Positions 1 through 11,900 of a stretch of 64,000 bases of DNA are shown in pieces. The stretch's first letter is position 1. Every line of letters begins with the position of its first letter. Source of the stretch: Engelhardtia mirabilis (GTDB lineage Bacteria > Planctomycetota > UBA1135 > GCA-002686595); assembly GCF_007748095.1 (NCBI RefSeq), contig NZ_CP036287.1, positions 5,456,001-5,520,000 of the forward strand, given 5' to 3'. The translations under genes were made by a program, and so were the position numbers. The notes below the pieces were generated by a model, which was given only the letters and a program-made list of their open reading frames with translations, made no database searches and was not told the origin of the DNA.

Positions 1-13
1 ACCTCGCCTCCCC

Positions 14-1512
14 GTGCCGATGCTCCACAGTCGCCCCCCCCGCCAGGACCCGTCCAGCTCCAGCCTGAGGGGGTCGATCGCGGCGGCCTCGTTGACCCTC
101 ATCGTGGCCCTCGCGGGATGCACCAAGGGGCAGGAGCGCAGCCCCGAAGTCTCGGCCGCCGCCGACCAGGGCATGCGCGAGCGCCAGGCAGCGCGGGTCG
201 TGACCATCCCCGTGGCGCGGCGCGAGATGGTGCGCCTGCTCGAGACCACCAGCGTGGTCGAGTCGGAGACCGAGATCGACGTGGTGCCCCGCGCGTCCGG
301 GCTGGTGACCCACGTGCTCGTTGAAGAGGGCGACGAAGTCGAGGCCGGTCAGGTCCTGGCGCGGCTCGACTCGCGCGAGGAGACCATGGCCCTGCGCGAC
401 TCGCAGATCGCCCTGGAGGAGGCCGAGCACGCGGTGACCACCGCCGCCGTGGCCGTGGCCGAGGCCGAGAGCCGCATCGCCACCGCCCAGAGCGCCCTCG
501 AGCAGGCCGAGCGCGACTACCAGCGCGACGTGGCCCTGCGGACGGGCGGCGCGAACCCCTTCGGTTCGGTCTCCGAGCGCACGGTCGAGGCCAGCAAGCT
601 CGCCCGCGACCAGGCCGAGCAGGAGCTGGCCCAGTCCCAGCTCGCCCTGCAGCGGGCCAAGGCCGACGAGGGCGCCGCGCGCACCTCGGTCACCCGCGCC
701 CAGGTCACCAGCGAGCGCGCCGAGCTGACCCTCGAGCGCATGACGATCACCGCCCCCATCACCGGGCGCGTGGCCTCGCGCGACGTGCGCGTGGGCGCCA
801 CCGTCGACATGGCCCAGCCGGTGTTCCGGATCACCGACACCGCCAAGCTGCGCACGGTCTTCTACCGACCCCAGCGCGAGTTGAGCCTGTTCCGCACCGC
901 CGGGGACGACGACGGGGGCCTGGAGCTGACCGCCACCGCCGAGGCGGCGCCCGGCGCCGTCTTCCGAGGTCACATCGAGCGCACCAGCCCGACCATCGAC
1001 GCGACCTCGGGCTCGTTCCGCGTCACCGCGGGGCTCGAGCGTTACCCCGAAGAGGGGCCCGAGGCCGGCGCCCTGCTGCCGGGCATGTTGGCCCGCATCC
1101 GCATCGTCACCGACCGGCGCCCCGGCGCCCTGGCGGTGCCCAAGCGCGCGGTGCGGCGCGAGGGTGAACAGTCCTTCGTCCAGGTGGCCGACGGCGGCGT
1201 GGCGCGGCGGGTGCTCGTGGCCGAGGGCTACTCGGACGACGAGTACGTCGAGCTGCGCCTGGAGCCGGGCGCCGAGCTGGCCGTCGGCGACCGGGTGATC
1301 GTGGTCGGCGGGCGCGACCTCGAGGAGGGCGACGCGGTGACCGAGGGCGACGAATCGGCCAAGGCCATCGCGGACCAGGCACTGGCCGCGTCCCAGGCGA
1401 GCGAGTTCGCGAGCGAGGACGGCGCAGTCGCGTCCGACCGGGCAGCCGACGGTCCCGACAGCGGCGGCGGTGCCGGCAGCGAGAGCACCGACAGCAACAG
1501 CGGCGACGGCCG

Positions 1513-1516
<4 letters not shown>
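14..1516 (+). CDS. RND efflux periplasmic adaptor (membrane fusion lipoprotein)
   Basis: Adaptor subunit linking an inner-membrane RND pump to an outer-membrane channel. The N-terminus has a lipoprotein signal ending in LIVALAGC with the lipid-anchored Cys at about residue 36. A biotinyl-lipoyl half (VVPRASGLVTHVLVEEGDEVEAG) is followed by a long Ala/Glu-rich coiled-coil hairpin (about residues 130-245), the second lipoyl half (ITAPITGRVASRDV) and a beta-barrel region. The last 60 residues are an acidic, Ser/Gly-rich tail that looks disordered. The first possible start is GTG at 14, with ATG at 20 in the same frame; the left edge is too close to judge a ribosome site. The stop overlaps the permease start as ATGA, so the three pump genes form one coupled operon. 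No TolC-type channel gene is in view. Family assignment is firm; the substrate is unknown. Confidence 0.93.
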
Positions 1517-4938
<3,422 letters not shown>

Positions 4939-4949
4939 GGACTACGACC

Positions 4950-7900
4950 ATGTCTGACTCCGAGGTTCCCGCGCCCGAGCGCTCCGATTCGCAACGATCC
5001 GAGCCGCAGGGCGCCGCGCTCGCCGGCTCCTCGGAGCAAGGCTCCCCCCAGGACGGCGACGGCTTCTTCGGCTTCACCGTGCTGCGTCCGATCGGGCTGC
5101 TGGTCGCCTTCGTGACCCTGCTCGTGGTCGGACTGATCTCCTACCAGCGCATCCCGCTGCAGTTGATGCCCTCGGGCTTCGCGGCCCAGCGCCTGTGGGT
5201 CTGGGTGCCCAACCCGGGGGCCAGCGCGCGCGAGAACGAGGAGAAGGTCGCGCGGGTGATCGAGGAGCAGCTGCGGACCCTGCCGGGCATCGACACGGTG
5301 CGCTCGGACTCGACCGAGGACCTGGTCCAGATCCGCATCAACTTCGACGCCTCGCAGCCGATCGACCTGATGAAGGCCGAGGTGCGCGACCGGCTCGAGC
5401 GGGCGCGGCCCAACCTGCCCTCGACCGTCGAGGACATCGGCACCTGGAGCGAGGATGCCGACCAACTGCCGATCTCGTGGTTCGGGATCCTGCACCCGGG
5501 CGATTCGGACCGCACCGACTTCCTCTTGAACGAGGTCGTCATCCCGCGCCTGGAGTCGATCGAGGGCGTGAGCAAGATCGACGTCTGGGGCGACCTGGCG
5601 GACTCCGTGCGGGTGCTGCTGGACGAGGATCGCGTGCGCGCCGCGAACATCGACATCGGCGACTTGATCGGTCGGCTGAGCCGCGACAACTTCGCCCAGC
5701 CCCTGGGCGAGATCGACGACGGCGGACGGCACTTCCTGCTGCGCGCGGACAGCCGCTTCAAGTCGCTGGAGGAGATCGAGCGCTACCCGATCGGCAACGG
5801 GCAGACCCTGGCCGACCTGGGCGAGGTGATCAAGGCCAAGAGCGTGCGCGACCAGCTCAGCCGCATCGACGGCAACTACTCCTACTTCGGCGTGGCCCAG
5901 AAGGAGAGCCAGGCCAACGCAGTCGACGCCAGTCGCGCCCTGGTGGCGGCGTTCAAAGAGCTGGAGCAGGACCCGCGCCTGGCAGGCGAGATCTCGTTCC
6001 TGCCCTTCTTCGTGCAGGGCGAGCTGATCGAGAACAGCCTGGCGCAGCTGCGCGCCACGGCCCTGTGGGGTGGTGGACTGGCGCTGCTCGTGCTCTTGGT
6101 GTTCCTGCGCCGCCTGCGCCTGACCCTGTGCGTGGCCCTGTCGATCCCCGTCTCGGCGCTCCTGGCCATCGCCTTCGAGTTCTTCAGCGGCGGCAGCTTC
6201 AACCTCTTGACGATGGTGGGCATCACGCTCGGCATCGGGATGCTGGTCGACAACTCGGTGGTCGTGGTCGAGAACATCGCGCGCCGCCGCAATGACGGCG
6301 AGGACGGCCTGCGCGCCGCCGTGACCGGCGCCCGTGAGATCGCCCTGGCCGTGACCCTGGCGACCATGACCACCGTGGTCGTCTTCCTGCCGATCATCTT
6401 CATGTCGGACGACCCGCGCGCGCGGGTGCTGTTCGGCGGCATCGGCATCCCCCTCTCGGTCTCGCTGATCTCGAGTCTGTTCGTGGCGGTTGTCTTCCTG
6501 CCGGTGGTCGCCGCGCGGGTGCTCGGGGACCGCGCCCCCTGGGTCGACCGGATCCTGGCCCCCGTGGCAGCGGTCGGTCGCGTTCCGGCGCGCCTGACCG
6601 GTCTGCTGGTCGGGGGTCTGCGCTGGGTGGCGCTGCAGGTCACGCGTGCGCTCTACGCCTTGATGGGCGTGGTCTTGTCGCTGCTCGCCCCGCGGCGGTT
6701 CCCGCTGGTCGGCTACCTGGTGCGCGGCGCCATCGCCCTGGCAGTGGTTTGGATCGCCGTGCCGTCGGCCCACCGTCAACTGGAGGGCGTCGCCGGCGTC
6801 GGGGCCCTGCCGGGGGGCAAGCAAGCCTTCCAGGTCGCTCCGCCGGCGACGGCCTACGTGCTGGGCGGGTTGTTCGCACTGGGCTTGATCGCCCTGCCGC
6901 CGCTGTTGCGCCGACGCGGCCGCAGCGCGCCCCGGCGACCGGTGCAACTCGTGCCGCGCTACGACTCCCTGCTCGACCTGACTCGCGAGGGCCAGCGGCG
7001 CGTCGTGGCCTGGGCCCTGCGTAATCGCGCGGCGTCGGTGGTGCTGGCCCTGGGCTCGATGCTGACGATCGTGATTCCCTTCTCGGGCATCGGCCTCGAA
7101 GCCCTGACCGAGGAGCAGAACACCGACTCGATCGGCTACGACCTCGACTTCGACACGGACTTCACCCTCGCCGAGGCCTCGGACGAGGTCGCGATCCACG
7201 AGCGCTTCCTGGACGAGATCAAGCCCGAGCTCGGCTTCGACCACTGGAGCACGCGCTTCTCCGAGCGCGGCGCCGACGTCGAGGTCTACTGGGACGAGCC
7301 CGTCCAGCCCAGCGAGCGCAAGGCCCTCGAGCGCCGCATGAAGGAGCTGGTGCCGCGCCCGCCCGGGCACATCGTCACCTTCTTCGACTCCGAGCGTGAC
7401 GTCGACTTCAGCTCGGACTTCGCCGCCTTCGAGCTGCGCGGGCCCGACAGTCGCGTGCTGGCGGACCTCGGCGTGGAGGCCAAGCGCCTGCTCGAGGCCG
7501 TGCCCGGCCTGGGCGTGGTCAAGGGCCCCCTCGACGACTCCCCCAACCAGCTGCAGATCGGCATCGATCGCGACATGGCCCTCTCCATGGGGGTCAACTC
7601 CGAGATCGCCATGAACACGATCGCCTGGACCCTGCGCGGCTGGCCGCTGCCGCGCTACCAGGAGGAGGGTCGCGAGGTGCCCTTCCTGATCGAGTTCGAC
7701 CAGGACGAGGTCGCCGGTCTGTCGACCGTGAAGGACCTACAGGTCTTCAACGGCGAGACGTCCGTGCCCCTGGCGTCGTTCTCGGCCCTGACCTTCGAGC
7801 CGGCCCCGCGCCGCATCCGTCGCATCGACGGCCAGACGACCTTCACCCTGACCGCCGAGGTCGAGGACACCCTGCGCCTGACCGAGCTGACCGAGCGCGG

Positions 7901-8585
7901 CTACGAGGCCCTGGCTGCGCTCGAGCTGCCGCGCGGCTATCGCCTGGGCACGGAGAACTCCGCCCGCGCGCGCCAGCAGGACGAGGCCGCCGAGATGCAG
8001 CGCGCGCTGCTGCTCTCGATCGTGCTGGTGTTCCTGTTGATGGGGATCCTGTTCGAGTCGGTGACCCTGCCCTTCTCGGTGCTGGTCACGATCCCTTACT
8101 CGATGCTGGGCGCGATCTGGACCCTGTACCTGACGGGTACGCCCATGGACATGCTGGGTTGGATCGGCTTGATCATCCTGGCCGGCGTGGTGGTCAACAA
8201 CGGCATCGTGCTGATCGACCGCATCCACCGCCTGCGCCAGGAATACGGCGACGCCCGCCGCGACGAGGCCATCGTCGACGGCGCCGCCCAACGCGTGCGT
8301 CCGATCCTGATGACGGCCCTGACGACGGTCTTCGGCCTGATGCCGATGATCCTGGCCGAGGCCGCCACCGACGCCATCGACTACCGCGCCCTGGCGACCA
8401 TCGTCGCCGGCGGCCTGGCGGCGAGCACGTTCTTCACCCTGTGGGTCGTGCCGCTCGCCTACAGCCTGATCGACGACGTGGAGGTCGCCACGCGCCGCGG
8501 GGTGAGCTGGGCGCTGACGCGGGGGAGTCGCACGGCCCCCGGGCCCGAGGGCCCGCAAGGCGCGGAGTTGTCGGGGACCCTGTAA
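4950..8585 (+). CDS. RND efflux permease, second of two, with long central insertion
   Basis: Second RND exporter of the operon, 1,211 residues. It starts with about 30 Ser/Glu-rich residues before TM1 (RPIGLLVAFVTLLVVGLI). The TM4 motif GMLVDNSVVVVEN carries Asp434-Asn435, and the TM10 motif GVVVNNGIVLIDRI again lacks the AcrB relay Lys. The loop between TM6 and TM7 is unusually long (about residues 525-690) and includes at least two extra hydrophobic segments and a basic stretch (RRRGRSAPRRP). AcrB has only a short loop with one amphipathic helix there. The gene is followed by a very long perfect inverted repeat. Likely partner of the preceding permease in one pump; the exported compound cannot be told from sequence. 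Confidence 0.92.
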   Translation: MSDSEVPAPERSDSQRSEPQGAALAGSSEQGSPQDGDGFFGFTVLRPIGLLVAFVTLLVVGLISYQRIPLQLMPSGFAAQRLWVWVPNPGASARENEEKVARVIEEQLRTLPGIDTVRSDSTEDLVQIRINFDASQPIDLMKAEVRDRLERARPNLPSTVEDIGTWSEDADQLPISWFGILHPGDSDRTDFLLNEVVIPRLESIEGVSKIDVWGDLADSVRVLLDEDRVRAANIDIGDLIGRLSRDNFAQPLGEIDDGGRHFLLRADSRFKSLEEIERYPIGNGQTLADLGEVIKAKSVRDQLSRIDGNYSYFGVAQKESQANAVDASRALVAAFKELEQDPRLAGEISFLPFFVQGELIENSLAQLRATALWGGGLALLVLLVFLRRLRLTLCVALSIPVSALLAIAFEFFSGGSFNLLTMVGITLGIGMLVDNSVVVVENIARRRNDGEDGLRAAVTGAREIALAVTLATMTTVVVFLPIIFMSDDPRARVLFGGIGIPLSVSLISSLFVAVVFLPVVAARVLGDRAPWVDRILAPVAAVGRVPARLTGLLVGGLRWVALQVTRALYALMGVVLSLLAPRRFPLVGYLVRGAIALAVVWIAVPSAHRQLEGVAGVGALPGGKQAFQVAPPATAYVLGGLFALGLIALPPLLRRRGRSAPRRPVQLVPRYDSLLDLTREGQRRVVAWALRNRAASVVLALGSMLTIVIPFSGIGLEALTEEQNTDSIGYDLDFDTDFTLAEASDEVAIHERFLDEIKPELGFDHWSTRFSERGADVEVYWDEPVQPSERKALERRMKELVPRPPGHIVTFFDSERDVDFSSDFAAFELRGPDSRVLADLGVEAKRLLEAVPGLGVVKGPLDDSPNQLQIGIDRDMALSMGVNSEIAMNTIAWTLRGWPLPRYQEEGREVPFLIEFDQDEVAGLSTVKDLQVFNGETSVPLASFSALTFEPAPRRIRRIDGQTTFTLTAEVEDTLRLTELTERGYEALAALELPRGYRLGTENSARARQQDEAAEMQRALLLSIVLVFLLMGILFESVTLPFSVLVTIPYSMLGAIWTLYLTGTPMDMLGWIGLIILAGVVVNNGIVLIDRIHRLRQEYGDARRDEAIVDGAAQRVRPILMTALTTVFGLMPMILAEAATDAIDYRALATIVAGGLAASTFFTLWVVPLAYSLIDDVEVATRRGVSWALTRGSRTAPGPEGPQGAELSGTL

Positions 8586-8596
8586 GGACTTGGCGC

Positions 8597-8731
8597 GCGA
8601 CTAGGCGTTCGTACCGTGCCAGGCACAAAACCGCCGCCTAACCCGGAGGGGCCCCAGCCGCCGAAGGTGGCTGGGGCCCCTCCGGGTTAGGCGGCGGTTT
8701 TGTGCCTGGCACGGTACGAACGCCTAGTCGC
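8597..8731. repeat. 63-bp perfect inverted repeat (giant hairpin) after the RND operon
   Basis: Arms 8597-8659 and 8669-8731 are exact reverse complements over 63 bp with a 9-nt spacer. The arms contain smaller palindromes (GTGCCAGGCAC; GGGGCCCC) and the 13-mer TAGGCGTTCGTAC that recurs in the palindrome at 18431-18468. It begins 12 bp after the permease stop and ends 11 bp before the ZIP start. It could act as a terminator, but it is far longer than a normal intrinsic terminator and has no T-run. It may instead be a REP-like or MITE-like element. Confidence 0.9.
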
Positions 8732-8742
8732 ACCATGGGCAC

Positions 8743-9531
8743 ATGACCGATCCAACCCTGCATCCCATCGCCCTCGGCTTCCTCGGCAGCCTCGCCGCGG
8801 GATCGGCCACGGGGCTCGGGGCCCTGGGCGTGTTCGCGGTCAAGGACATCTCCGAGCGCCTGCGCTCCCTGCTCCTGGGCTCGGCCGCGGGGGTGATGCT
8901 CGCGGCGACGGTCTTCTCCCTGATCCTCCCGGGGCTCGAGGCCGGGGGTGAGCTGTACGGCAGCGAGCCCGCGGCCGTCGCCACGGTCTCGGCCGGGATC
9001 CTGGCCGGCGCCGTGGTCATCTGGTGGCTCAACCGCGTCGCGCCCCACGAGCACTTCGTGGTCGGGCGCGAGGGCCACAGCCGCCGCGAGCTGAGCCGCA
9101 TCTGGCTGTTCGTGATCGCCATCGCGATCCACAACCTGCCCGAGGGCATGGCGGTCGGCGTCGGCTACGGGGGCGGCGAGATGGCCGACGGCAACGCCCT
9201 GGCCTTCGGCATCGGCCTGCAGAACATCCCCGAGGGCCTGGCCGTGGCGGTCAGCCTGGCCTCGGTCGGTTACTCGCGCCTGGCGGCCTTCGGCTGGTCC
9301 CTCTTGACCGGCCTGCTCGAGCCCCTGGGCGGCCTGGTCGGCGCGGCCGGCGTGGCCCTGGCCGAGCCGGCCCTGCCCTTCGGCCTGGGCTTCGCCGGTG
9401 GCGCGATGCTGTTCGTGATCAGCGACGAGATCATCCCCGAGACCCACCGCCGCGGCGACGAGGACCACGCCACCTTCGCTCTGGTGGGCGGCTTCCTGGT
9501 GATGATGGCCATGGACGTGCTCTTGGGCTGA
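8743..9531 (+). CDS. ZIP family divalent metal transporter (GufA-like)
   Basis: Inner-membrane ZIP transporter of 262 residues, probably moving zinc or a related divalent metal into the cytoplasm. About eight hydrophobic segments are visible. The two metal-site helices carry the signatures HNLPEGMAVGVGYGG (TM4) and QNIPEGLAVAVSL (TM5), which place it in the GufA/ZupT-type branch. A His-containing loop between TM3 and TM4 (PHEHFVVGREGHSRRE) may be the variable metal-sensing loop. The ATG start lies 11 bp after the end of the large inverted repeat, so the upstream pump operon is probably not co-transcribed. No metal regulator is adjacent. Family is firm; the metal is not determined. Confidence 0.92.
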   Translation: MTDPTLHPIALGFLGSLAAGSATGLGALGVFAVKDISERLRSLLLGSAAGVMLAATVFSLILPGLEAGGELYGSEPAAVATVSAGILAGAVVIWWLNRVAPHEHFVVGREGHSRRELSRIWLFVIAIAIHNLPEGMAVGVGYGGGEMADGNALAFGIGLQNIPEGLAVAVSLASVGYSRLAAFGWSLLTGLLEPLGGLVGAAGVALAEPALPFGLGFAGGAMLFVISDEIIPETHRRGDEDHATFALVGGFLVMMAMDVLLG

Positions 9532-9623
9532 CGGCCCTGCCCGGGTCGTCGGGGTCAGCGGAGAATCCTCTCGATTCTCGTCTCCCCCGAAGCGGGGTGG
9601 GTCCCCAGCGGCCCTCGACGGCT

Positions 9624-9629
9624 TAGACT
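9624..9629 (+). promoter_or_regulatory. Candidate -10 box TAGACT upstream of ribH
   Basis: TAGACT lies 53 bp before the ribH start in the 151-bp gap after the ZIP gene. The same TAGRNT pattern recurs before other genes in this window. No convincing -35 hexamer is seen 16-18 bp upstream, so this is a weak call. Confidence 0.3.
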
Positions 9630-9682
9630 CTGCGGTCCGTCAGGGCGTCTCGAACTCTCTCCGAGCCCGCTGACCCTGTTCC

Positions 9683-10216
9683 ATGGCTCTAGACAGCAAC
9701 AGTTCCGCCGGCGCGAACGCGCGCCTGAAACCGGGCACCCGCATCGCAGCGGTGGTCTCGACCTACCACCACGACCTGACCGGGGCGATGTTGGAGTCGG
9801 CCCGCGATCACCTGATCGACTGCGGGCTCGACGCGGCCGATCTGATCGTGGTCCTGGCACCCGGCGCCTTCGAGCTGCCGATCCTGGCCCAGCGCCTGGC
9901 GCGTCGCAACGACGTGCACGCGGTGCTGTGCTTCGGTCTGGTGCTGAAGGGCGAGACCGAGCACGACCGACACATCGCCGGCGCGGTCGCCCACGGTTTG
10001 ACCGACGTGGCGCTGCAGACCGACACTCCGGTGCTGTTCGGGCTCCTGACCACCAACACCCTCGAGCAGGCCCAGGCGCGCGCGCGGCGGGCGGGCGAGG
10101 GCGGGCTCGACAAGGGCCGCGAGGTGGCACGGGCCGCGGTCGCGGTGCTCGCCGGCCTGACCCAGATCGAACGACTCGAGCGTGGCGGCCGTGTGCGCGC
10201 GGAGATCAAGTCATGA
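9683..10216 (+). CDS. ribH: 6,7-dimethyl-8-ribityllumazine synthase
   Basis: Penultimate step of riboflavin synthesis: condenses 5-amino-6-ribitylamino-uracil with dihydroxybutanone phosphate to give the lumazine. The 177-residue protein shows the family blocks in order: substrate-binding start (AAVVSTYHHDLTGAMLESA), PGAFELP, the loop GLVLKGETEHD with the catalytic-type His94, and FGLLTTNTLEQAQARA. Length is close to the usual 150-160 plus short ends. The stop overlaps the nusB start as ATGA, the common ribH-nusB pairing of many bacteria. The other rib genes are not in this window. No FMN riboswitch fold is evident upstream. Confidence 0.95.
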   Translation: MALDSNSSAGANARLKPGTRIAAVVSTYHHDLTGAMLESARDHLIDCGLDAADLIVVLAPGAFELPILAQRLARRNDVHAVLCFGLVLKGETEHDRHIAGAVAHGLTDVALQTDTPVLFGLLTTNTLEQAQARARRAGEGGLDKGREVARAAVAVLAGLTQIERLERGGRVRAEIKS

Positions 10217-10674
10217 AACGCCGCACCCGCGCCCGCGAACTCGCACTGCAGTTCCTCTACCAGGTCGACATCCGTGGCCGCGAGGTGAAGGACGAGCTCG
10301 ACACCTTCCTGCGCGCCGAGGAGGCCGACCGCACGGCCTCTGAGTTCGCCGCGACGCTCGTGCGCGGAGCTCTCGAGCACCGCGACGAGATCGACGACCA
10401 CATTCGCGCGGTCGCGCAGAACTGGGAGATCTCGCGCATGGCGGTGATCGATCGGAACGTGCTGCGCCTGGCGACCTTCGAGCTCCTGTTCCGCGACGAC
10501 ATCCCGCCCAAGGTCTCGATCAACGAGGCCATCGAGCTCGGCAAGCGCTTCTCGACCGCGAACTCCGGCGGCTTCATCAACGGCGTGCTGGACAAGGTCA
10601 AGGATCGCTCCAAGAGCCGTCCGGCGCCGCCGGCCGTGGTCGATCCGCTGGTCGCCCCCGAACACGGCGACTGA
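10213..10674 (+). CDS. nusB: Transcription antitermination factor NusB
   Basis: RNA-binding all-helical protein that joins NusE (ribosomal protein S10) at boxA sites in rRNA antitermination complexes. The 153-residue product starts with MKRRTRARELALQFLYQVD and carries the core blocks NWEISRMAVIDRNVLRLATFELL and PPKVSINEAIELGKRFSTANSGGFINGVLDKV, all typical of NusB. A short Pro/Ala-rich tail follows. I chose ATG 10213 because it overlaps the ribH stop (ATGA) and begins exactly at the family N-terminus, although the frame stays open upstream. ftsY follows 12 bp downstream, giving a three-gene operon. Confidence 0.95.
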   Translation: MKRRTRARELALQFLYQVDIRGREVKDELDTFLRAEEADRTASEFAATLVRGALEHRDEIDDHIRAVAQNWEISRMAVIDRNVLRLATFELLFRDDIPPKVSINEAIELGKRFSTANSGGFINGVLDKVKDRSKSRPAPPAVVDPLVAPEHGD

Positions 10675-10686
10675 CGCACAACGCCC

Positions 10687-11616
10687 ATGGGTCTCTTCGA
10701 TCGGCTCAAGCAGCGCCTCACGCGCACCCGCACCGCCATTAGCGACGGCCTATCCGGCCTGTTCCGGGGCGGACGTGAGATCGACAACGAGCTCCTCGAC
10801 GAGCTCGAGGAGATGCTCTTCACCTCGGACCTGGGTTCCGAGGCGATCGAGCTGGTCGACCAGCTCAAGCGCCAACACAAGCGCGGCGAGCTCAAGGGCG
10901 AGGACGACGTGCGCGCCAGCCTGCGGGCCGCGCTCTTGGAACGCCTCGACACGGAACCGGCCGAGATCGTGCTGGCCCACTCGCCCACCGTGGTTCTCGT
11001 GGTGGGCGTCAACGGGTCGGGTAAGACGACCTCGATCGCGAAGCTGGCCCAACGCTTCACCAGCCAGGGCAAGCGCGTGATCGTCGGCGCCGCCGACACC
11101 TTCCGCGCCGCCGCCGCCGACCAGCTCGAGATCTGGGCCGGCCGCGTGGGCTGCGACATCGTGCGCAAGAACGAAGGCGCCGATCCCGCCGCAGTCGCCT
11201 ACGAGACCGTGGACCGCGCCCTGCGCGAGGGCCACGACCTGGTGATCATCGACACGGCCGGACGCCTGCACACCCAATCGAACCTGATGAAGGAGCTCGA
11301 AAAGGTGCGCCGGGTGGTGGCCAAGCGGCTCGAGGGCGCGCCCCACGAGGTGCTGCTGGTGATCGACGGGACCAACGGTCAGAACGCCATCAACCAGGCC
11401 AAGCAGTTCACCCAGTCGGCCGAGGTCACCGGCCTGGTGGTCGCCAAGCTGGACGGCACCGCCCGCGGCGGGGCGATCTTCGGCATCCGCCGCGAGCTGG
11501 GCCTGCCGGTGCGCTACATCGGGACCGGGGAAACCGTCGAGGCCCTGGAGGCCTTCGAGCCCCAGACCTTCGTGGACGCGATCCTGGCCGTGCGCCAGGT
11601 CAGCGCGAATTCCTGA
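10687..11616 (+). CDS. ftsY: Signal recognition particle receptor FtsY
   Basis: SRP GTPase that docks SRP-bound ribosomes at the membrane for co-translational insertion. The 309-residue protein is an NG-domain form with almost no acidic A domain: an amphipathic N-terminus (MGLFDRLKQRLTRTRTA), the N four-helix bundle to about residue 90, then the G domain. GTPase motifs are GVNGSGKTT (P-loop), DTFRAAAADQL (I-box region), DTAGRLHTQSNLM (G3) and AKLDGTARGG (G4, TKLD type). It closes the ribH-nusB-ftsY set. The following 284 bp before the next gene contain no clear gene; a TTGACG hexamer at 11848-11853 could be part of the next promoter. Confidence 0.96.
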   Translation: MGLFDRLKQRLTRTRTAISDGLSGLFRGGREIDNELLDELEEMLFTSDLGSEAIELVDQLKRQHKRGELKGEDDVRASLRAALLERLDTEPAEIVLAHSPTVVLVVGVNGSGKTTSIAKLAQRFTSQGKRVIVGAADTFRAAAADQLEIWAGRVGCDIVRKNEGADPAAVAYETVDRALREGHDLVIIDTAGRLHTQSNLMKELEKVRRVVAKRLEGAPHEVLLVIDGTNGQNAINQAKQFTQSAEVTGLVVAKLDGTARGGAIFGIRRELGLPVRYIGTGETVEALEAFEPQTFVDAILAVRQVSANS

Positions 11617-11900
11617 GCGCCCGATCCCGGGAGCTCGAGCCCTGATCCCGGCCTGCAGGCCCCTTCCGCGCCCCCTCGCCGGCCCCGGGGACGCCTTCCT
11701 GCGCGGACCCGGGAAGGTCAGGGCGCTCGGAGCGTTCGGTCGAGGCCCGGCGGCGGCTGACCGCTCTCGCGGCTTCCCCTGCCCCCCGCCACCCGGCTCC
11801 CGACACAGGCTCGTCTTCAGGACCACAAGTCCTGCCCTAGAGCGCACTTGACGCATCCGGACTGCTGGAGTCCGATGCTCTCCGCCGATCGTCCCCCCCG

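Noticed and set aside
9532..9682. FMN riboswitch before ribH
   Set aside because: The 151-bp gap lacks the conserved RFN-element blocks; only a 6-bp GAGAAT/ATTCTC hairpin is seen.
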